Shown here piece by piece: positions 59,117 to 64,000 of a stretch of DNA of 64,000 nt. Positions within the stretch are counted from its first letter, which is position 1. Each line of letters starts with the position of its first letter. The position numbers and the translations under genes were made by a program. Origin of the DNA: Chryseobacterium camelliae (GTDB lineage: Bacteria; Bacteroidota; Bacteroidia; Flavobacteriales; Weeksellaceae); NCBI RefSeq assembly GCF_002770595.1, contig NZ_CP022986.1, positions 1,798,001 through 1,862,000 of the forward strand, in the 5' to 3' direction. Under the pieces are notes generated by a model. That model was not told the origin of the DNA, ran no database searches, and saw only the letters and a list, made by a program, of their open reading frames with translations.

Positions 59117-59806
59117 TTATTTGAAATCCGCATCGGTAACTCCTGAATTCACCGTTACTTTAGTTGTTTTAATCGTCACCTGCTGGCCTTTGCCTTCAGC
59201 TTCGATCACTTCGGGAAATTTAATGCCGTCTACTGTCATATAGCTTTTCATTACAGCACTTCCTTCAGCCATGCCGGATTTGTAAAGCAGGCCGGTAGCA
59301 GCGTCGAAATAGAATTTACCTTTATCGGAAGTCAAAACATTATAGTCTTTCCCATCAATTTTTTCTACTGTTACTTCCTTAAAGCTGGAAGCATCATATC
59401 CTAGAGCATCGATTACCTTGCTTTTTTTGAGTTCTGCAATTTTATCGGCAGGAATATCGATCTTTTGTCCCATCTGGTCAAGATATCCTTTCTCACCATC
59501 AAACACCTGAACCACTTTCTGTCCCATTACAGATTGCTCAGACCTGAATTTATTACCCATCTTCTTAGTGACCATGGAAATTTCCATTCCCTGTATACTC
59601 AGTGTGTTATCCATAATCAAGGATTTTACGGATTCAAGCTTCTCTTTTCCGCCAAGAGCCTTCAGATAATTATCGATAACTTCTTTAGGCGTTAGTTTAG
59701 ATACTTTCGCTTCCGTTTTTACTGAAGCTGCAGCAGTTGTTTGCTGTGCGGCTAAAGGAGTAGCAAAAAGTGCAGCACATACAAACGGAATGATTATCTT
59801 TCTCAT
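59117..59806 (-). CDS. Exported LolA-like protein
   Basis: 229 residues with a signal peptide (ending PLAAQ). The block DNYLKALGGKEKLESVKSLIMDN and the beta-rich remainder (GKDYNVLTSDKGKFYFDAATGLLYKSGM, SYMTVDGIKFPEVIEA) resemble the LolA/LolB-like superfamily and the tail domain of some Bacteroidota M16-linked proteins. A role in binding lipoproteins or lipid in the periplasm is possible. The protein lies alone on the minus strand. Confidence 0.75.
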   Translation of the reverse strand: MRKIIIPFVCAALFATPLAAQQTTAAASVKTEAKVSKLTPKEVIDNYLKALGGKEKLESVKSLIMDNTLSIQGMEISMVTKKMGNKFRSEQSVMGQKVVQVFDGEKGYLDQMGQKIDIPADKIAELKKSKVIDALGYDASSFKEVTVEKIDGKDYNVLTSDKGKFYFDAATGLLYKSGMAEGSAVMKSYMTVDGIKFPEVIEAEGKGQQVTIKTTKVTVNSGVTDADFK

Positions 59807-59870
59807 AAAGTTAGTTTAAGACGTAAATATAGCAATATTGAGGGAATTAAATACATCTTACCACAAAATA

Positions 59871-59895
59871 AAAAGCCACCGGAATCCCGGTGGCT
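59871..59895 (-). terminator. Terminator of the trigger factor gene
   Basis: AGCCACCGG and CCGGTGGCT pair around AATC; on the minus strand TTTTATTTTG follows. Confidence 0.85.
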
Positions 59896-59916
59896 CTCTC
59901 CTCTCTGTAAGGATGA

Positions 59917-61251
59917 TTATTTTTTCAGTTCTTCCAAAAATTCGTCGTGAGAGATCACGGTTTCTTTCTTGTCTGCTTTCTCAAGGATTACATCTTTAAG
60001 TTTAGCCATGGCTACTTCAGAAGAAATCTGCCTTACCTGCTCCTGGTCTTTCAGCATTTCAACAGCATAGCTCTGGATCTCCTCATCCCCTAAGTGGTGG
60101 ATTCCATAGATCGCCAATTGATTCCTTACTAATTGCTCAGCCTGAGCCAACACATCAGCATAGTCAATTTTCACGTCATTATCCGTCATCAGTTTTCCTT
60201 CGATGATCTGGTATTTCAGTTGATTTTTCTCTGCTTCAAGGATTTCTTTAGCCTGATCTTCAGACTGGATATTCTGGTTAGAGAATACCAACCATTTTAC
60301 CAGGAAGGCTTCCGGAAGTTTAACTTCTTCTTTCTCAGTTACCTGCTCCAATACTTTGTTCACGAAATGAACGTCGGCATTCTGCTGGAAATATTCGTCA
60401 AGTTCAGATTTTACTTTTTCCTTAAGGGCTTCTTCAGAAGTGATGTTCCCTTCTCCGTATACTTTGTCAAAAAGTTCCTGGTTAAGTTCAGCTAACTTAA
60501 GGCTGTAGAAGTCTTTCACTTTCACTTCCACTTCGTCATGGTGCATGTGCTCCACTTCGTCTTTGCTGAATCCTAATTCTTTAGCCAGCTCTTCATTACC
60601 TGCAAGAGTTTCTTTGGAAACTTTTACGGTTCCGTCCATTTTAAGGGACTTCACCAGTTTGAAAGCTTCTTTGTTTTCAGCGGTGATCACCGTATTTTTA
60701 GGCTGGTGATTATGCTCACCTTCGGCACCTTCCTCTACTACCTGAGAGATTTCCAGTGCGATATAGGAATCTTTGTTGATTTTTTCCTGAGGCTCCTGCT
60801 CCGCGAAACGCTTCTGCATGTTCTCAATGCTCTTGCTGATCTCTTTTTCAGAGGCTTCCACTTTGTAGTGAGGAGCTTCATATTTAGAAAGATCTATGGT
60901 GAATTCAGGCTCATACCCTACTTCAAAAGCTACTTCCAGCTGATCTGCATTGTAATCGAATTCATTTACCGGCTGAGGAACCGGCTGGCCTACAAGTCTC
61001 AGTTTGTTTTCGTTTACATAGCCATTCAGGGCATCGGAAACCTGCTTGTTGATTTCTTCGAATGCAATCCCTGCTTCATATTGTCTTCTAACCATACTTA
61101 AAGGCACTTTCCCTTTTCTGAAACCAGGAACTTGCGCATTTTTAGCATAATTAATCAACTGCTTTTCTACTTTTTCTTTGTAGTCAGATTTTTCCAATGT
61201 TACGGTAAGCAAAGCACTTACGTCATCATGGTTTTGTGCGGTAACCTTCAT
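59917..61251 (-). CDS. tig: Trigger factor
   Basis: 444 residues. The ribosome-binding signature GFRKGKVP is at 43-50 in the N-terminal domain. The following middle part (about 150-245) fits a divergent PPIase domain, and the long helical C-terminal arms make up the rest. It binds nascent chains at the ribosome exit as a chaperone. It is transcribed alone; clpP and clpX, which often follow in other phyla, are absent here. Confidence 0.93.
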   Translation of the reverse strand: MKVTAQNHDDVSALLTVTLEKSDYKEKVEKQLINYAKNAQVPGFRKGKVPLSMVRRQYEAGIAFEEINKQVSDALNGYVNENKLRLVGQPVPQPVNEFDYNADQLEVAFEVGYEPEFTIDLSKYEAPHYKVEASEKEISKSIENMQKRFAEQEPQEKINKDSYIALEISQVVEEGAEGEHNHQPKNTVITAENKEAFKLVKSLKMDGTVKVSKETLAGNEELAKELGFSKDEVEHMHHDEVEVKVKDFYSLKLAELNQELFDKVYGEGNITSEEALKEKVKSELDEYFQQNADVHFVNKVLEQVTEKEEVKLPEAFLVKWLVFSNQNIQSEDQAKEILEAEKNQLKYQIIEGKLMTDNDVKIDYADVLAQAEQLVRNQLAIYGIHHLGDEEIQSYAVEMLKDQEQVRQISSEVAMAKLKDVILEKADKKETVISHDEFLEELKK

Positions 61252-61342
61252 TATTGATTAAAATTTTAGGTTGCAAAAATATGAATTTTTTATGAAAATA
61301 ACTCATTTCAAATAAATTCTTAAGCATCAAATATTTATCCAT

Positions 61343-61372
61343 AAAAAACCACCGGGAGTTCCGGTGGTTTTT
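61343..61372 (-). terminator. Terminator of the lipoprotein/TonB receptor operon
   Basis: AAAACCACCGG and CCGGTGGTTTTT pair around GAGTT, with T-runs on both strands. Confidence 0.9.
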
Positions 61373-61390
61373 ATGATCATCATTTGTGTA

Positions 61391-61978
61391 TTAGTTAATG
61401 ATATTATAGGTCGCCTGGGCATCGGTTTCGCCTCCTGTATGGCTTCCGTATACCACTCCGTTCCCGCTTACGGATGAAGCTTCAGAAACCGTAACCGGCT
61501 CATGGAATAACGTCAGGATCAGCTGGCTTTGTGCTGATGCATTTTTCACGGCTTTATTAACCACCCATTTTGTTTTCAGGCCTACATGCTTACCGTCTGC
61601 CCTGGTAGAAGAAGCATCATCGGTACGGGTAAGGGTGATATCAGAATTCGGGAAGTTGTATACCAGGAAATGTTGATCCTTAGCATCCCTGATTTCCTGC
61701 GTTGCATCTTCATCGCCGTTTTTAAAGATCACCTCTACACTGTAGGAATGGCCGTCCGTAAGTTTTACATTAGGGTTGGACGTGCTGTTCACCTGATAAT
61801 CATAGACTACCGGTATCCCTGTAGCATCGTCGGTTACTTTAAGAAGGACGTCTGAAAGTTCTTCCTGTGGCAGGTCATCCGCTTCATCATCGCTTCGGTT
61901 ACACGAAACCAATCCAAGGGATAAAACGATAGCTAAAAGTCCTAAAATAAATGCCGTATTTTTAAATGTATTTTTCAT
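61391..61978 (-). CDS. Lipoprotein paired with a TonB-dependent receptor
   Basis: 195 residues. A lipobox VSCNRSDDEAD marks Cys26 as the acylation site after a hydrophobic signal peptide; the acidic residues after the Cys fit surface-exported lipoproteins of this phylum. The mature part is beta-rich (SVEVIFKNGDED, LILTLFHEPV) and predicted to be a small immunoglobulin- or binding-protein-like fold; homologues are sometimes called type 1 periplasmic binding fold superfamily proteins. The gene starts 18 bases after the receptor stop, so the two act together in uptake of the same unknown ligand. Confidence 0.8.
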   Translation of the reverse strand: MKNTFKNTAFILGLLAIVLSLGLVSCNRSDDEADDLPQEELSDVLLKVTDDATGIPVVYDYQVNSTSNPNVKLTDGHSYSVEVIFKNGDEDATQEIRDAKDQHFLVYNFPNSDITLTRTDDASSTRADGKHVGLKTKWVVNKAVKNASAQSQLILTLFHEPVTVSEASSVSGNGVVYGSHTGGETDAQATYNIIN

Positions 61979-61996
61979 AACTGAGATTTAAATTTG

Positions 61997-64000
61997 TTAA
62001 AATTGATATTTGAGTGTTAAAATAAAATTTCTCCCCATTTCGTCGGAGAAGAATCGTAACCTGTTGAGATAATCCCTGTAGGTTTTATTAAAGACGTTTC
62101 GGATTGAAAAATCAATCCCGAAGTTTTTAGACAGATTGACCCCTGCCTGAAGGTTCCAGAGTGAATACCCATCCGGAGGAGTGGAAATATCCACACTCTG
62201 CTTGAATGAATTCCCCTCTGAATCATACCTTGTAATGAGGATGTTGTAAACCGGAAACCGCGTTTGTCTGAGGAGCGTATTATTGCTTACATTGACATAA
62301 AAGTTCTTCCATTTTTCATTATGATACTCCAGGGTATTGTTAATGTTCGGAGGCATCATAAGGATAAGAGGAACCTGATGTGTGAGGTCCTGGCCGTATA
62401 CATATGAAGCATTTCCCTTATAGGTAAAATGATCTGAAATCTTCAGCTGTGCATCCACATCAATCCCATACATCTTGGCGTCGATCTGTTGGTATGAATA
62501 AACGACAAAATCCCCTCCCCACTGGGTATTCTGGTACCCCGTAGGAATCTGGTTGATGAAGTTTTTAGTATGAAAGAAATAAGGGTTTACGGAGATATTA
62601 AGTCCCTGTAGCAGATTGATCCTTGCATCGGCAATCAGGTTGAACTGATCTCCCACCTCATTTTTCATCCGCATATCCCCTTTTTCTATGATGGCTGCAG
62701 AATGGTGAAGCCCGTCTGCAAAAAGCTCTGCAATATTCGGGGACCTTGCCACTCTGGCGTAATTGAATTTAAGGCTGAAGTTGTCCGCAGGGCGGTAAAC
62801 AATACCCGCATTTGCTGAAATATTGTTGTAATTCAGCTGCGGTCTGGTCAGGATCCTGTTCTGGTTGATCCGCACTACAAAATCCTTGTAATCATTTGCA
62901 TACAGCTTATTCCAGTCTGACAGGTCATACCATTTGGTCACATCATAACGGTCGAAATCATATCGTCCGCCCAATTCAACCTCAAGCTTAGGCAATACTT
63001 TGTATTTATACACAGAGTAGATGCCTGCATAATACCGGTCGTAATTAGGAATTAAACGTCTTGCCTCTGTCTGAGGATTGGAATAATTATTCTGATATCC
63101 TGCATCAATTCCTGTTTCAAGGCTCCATTTTTCTCTTTCTATAAGGTGGTTGATGTTCAGGTCATTGGTAATCAGTTCCAGATCCAGGCCCGGTTTTTTG
63201 CTTAATGCTTCCGTACGGCGGATGTCATATTCTTTCCTGTGGTTATACTGGAAACTGTAGGTAGCGGTCAGCTTTCCGAAATCCCCGAACCTCTGGTACG
63301 CAGAAATCTTAGCAATATGATGTTCGATTTCCTGTCTGGGATTATCGATATCATAAGAGAAATCCCTTCTGTAAATAGGCAGTTTGGAAGACAGGGCTTC
63401 ATACAGGTCTTCTGCAGATCCTACATGTGAGCTTCTTAAAATCCCGATGGAATTGTCTGTGAGGTAGTAATCAAAAGAAAATCCTTTGTCAAAATTCATC
63501 TTCTGTACCCCGAAATTAAATCCATAGTTCTGGACGCCGGTATTCATCAGGCCGTAATCGGCTGTCTGAAGATCGCCCAGCTTTTTAAAGCTTCCGTTGG
63601 TTTTCACGGCCCAGCCGTCTTTCCAGGTTTTGGCCAGTTTTACGTTAAGGCCTGCACCGCGTCCGTTGCTGATGCCCGATAAGGATACTGCACCTATGAG
63701 GGTATCTTTACGCGGCAGGATCTGAGGCTGCAGCACAACCACTCCTCCCACGGCGCCGCTGCCGTATTTAAGCGCAGATGCGCCTTTGATCACATCAATA
63801 TGCTCAAAGTTGTTTACATCTACATTCGGAGCGTGCTCTACTCCCCATTCCTGCTCTGCCAGCCTTACTCCGTCATTAATGATGGATACCCGGCTGCCAT
63901 ACAGGCCATGGATGATCGGCTTTGAAATATTATTACCGGTTTTCAGCGCGTTAACTCCGGAAATATTCGTGAGCATATTACCGAGGTTTTCCGTAATATT
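61997..64000 (-). CDS. TonB-dependent outer-membrane receptor, N-terminus outside window
   Basis: The frame is open to the window edge (64000), so at least 667 residues are present and the signal peptide and start are missing. The plug domain is seen in its last part (IHGLYGSRVSIINDGVR, EHIDVIKGASALKYGSGAVGGV). The rest is a 22-strand barrel with the aromatic C-terminal strand RNFILTLKYQF. The GLYGSR type is found in receptors for metals, haem or siderophores, but the ligand is not determined. It leads an operon with the lipoprotein at 61391. Confidence 0.92.
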   Translation of the reverse strand, partial: NITENLGNMLTNISGVNALKTGNNISKPIIHGLYGSRVSIINDGVRLAEQEWGVEHAPNVDVNNFEHIDVIKGASALKYGSGAVGGVVVLQPQILPRKDTLIGAVSLSGISNGRGAGLNVKLAKTWKDGWAVKTNGSFKKLGDLQTADYGLMNTGVQNYGFNFGVQKMNFDKGFSFDYYLTDNSIGILRSSHVGSAEDLYEALSSKLPIYRRDFSYDIDNPRQEIEHHIAKISAYQRFGDFGKLTATYSFQYNHRKEYDIRRTEALSKKPGLDLELITNDLNINHLIEREKWSLETGIDAGYQNNYSNPQTEARRLIPNYDRYYAGIYSVYKYKVLPKLEVELGGRYDFDRYDVTKWYDLSDWNKLYANDYKDFVVRINQNRILTRPQLNYNNISANAGIVYRPADNFSLKFNYARVARSPNIAELFADGLHHSAAIIEKGDMRMKNEVGDQFNLIADARINLLQGLNISVNPYFFHTKNFINQIPTGYQNTQWGGDFVVYSYQQIDAKMYGIDVDAQLKISDHFTYKGNASYVYGQDLTHQVPLILMMPPNINNTLEYHNEKWKNFYVNVSNNTLLRQTRFPVYNILITRYDSEGNSFKQSVDISTPPDGYSLWNLQAGVNLSKNFGIDFSIRNVFNKTYRDYLNRLRFFSDEMGRNFILTLKYQF

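Noticed and set aside
1..64000. CRISPR array, prophage, insertion sequence or rRNA
   Set aside because: No regular spacer-repeat pattern, transposase, integrase, phage structural gene or rRNA segment was seen on either strand.

Overview
This window looks like a core chromosomal segment of a Flavobacteriia bacterium close to Chryseobacterium/Elizabethkingia (family Weeksellaceae). The evidence is a PNGase F-type glycoamidase, SusC/TonB-type outer-membrane receptors, a transketolase split into two genes, S16 with a long Ala/Glu-rich tail, HU, TamB and DUF2147/DUF3109-type proteins, and promoter boxes of the Bacteroidota form TTG-N19..23-TAnnTTTG instead of E. coli-type -35/-10 elements. Most start codons have no clear Shine-Dalgarno sequence. 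I see no rRNA, CRISPR array, intact insertion sequence or prophage; one tRNA (Ser-GGA) is present.

Layout. 1-14 kb: the end of an RsmB-family RNA methyltransferase, a secreted GLPGLI/PNGase F fusion, asnB with a large palindrome over its promoter and start codon, an unknown secreted protein, an MFS efflux pump, a pirin/FMN-reductase/OsmC/GNAT operon, a sodium:solute symporter and the two transketolase halves. 14-23.5 kb: a 4-TM protein, an Lrp/AsnC regulator, a very long tamB, and tsaD, which starts only 4 bp from tamB on the other strand and leads a tsaD-orf-rsmE operon; then trmH, ansA and tRNA-Ser. 23.6-27.2 kb is the only accessory-looking stretch: an AT-rich orphan gene, a possible gene remnant, a second orphan and a frameshifted outer-membrane receptor. 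27-33 kb: rpoN, asnS, rimM, rpsP, a nitroreductase next to probable repeats, and a GreA-like protein. 33-44 kb: M3 peptidase, small membrane protein, SDR-like protein, panD with a UPF0104 flippase-like gene, hup, pdxH/yqgE, a degenerate class IV aminotransferase, a START-like protein and a class III aminotransferase. 44-50 kb: an OstA/LptA-like gene with a Fur-family regulator, kup, pdhB and DUF2147. 50-57 kb: a polyprenyl-linked glycosylation set (GT39, GT2, UPF0104) with pssA, then exonuclease, DUF2007, FAH and Usp genes. 57-64 kb: DUF6341/DUF6427/DUF3109-like genes, a LolA-like protein, trigger factor, and a lipoprotein/TonB-receptor operon that leaves the window.

Functionally the window mixes translation and RNA modification (rsmB-like, tsaD, rsmE, trmH, asnS, rimM, rpsP, tRNA-Ser, trigger factor), envelope building (tamB, ostA/lptA-like, GT39/GT2/flippase, pssA), central metabolism (transketolase, pdhB, panD, pdxH, asnB, ansA) and uptake (SSS symporter, Kup, TonB receptors). 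I found no convincing new multi-gene defence or mobile system. The most unusual items are the asnB palindrome, the GLPGLI-PNGase F fusion, the class IV aminotransferase that appears to lack its lysine, the 4-bp tamB/tsaD spacer, the orphan genes beside tRNA-Ser and several unannotated micro-ORFs with hairpins.
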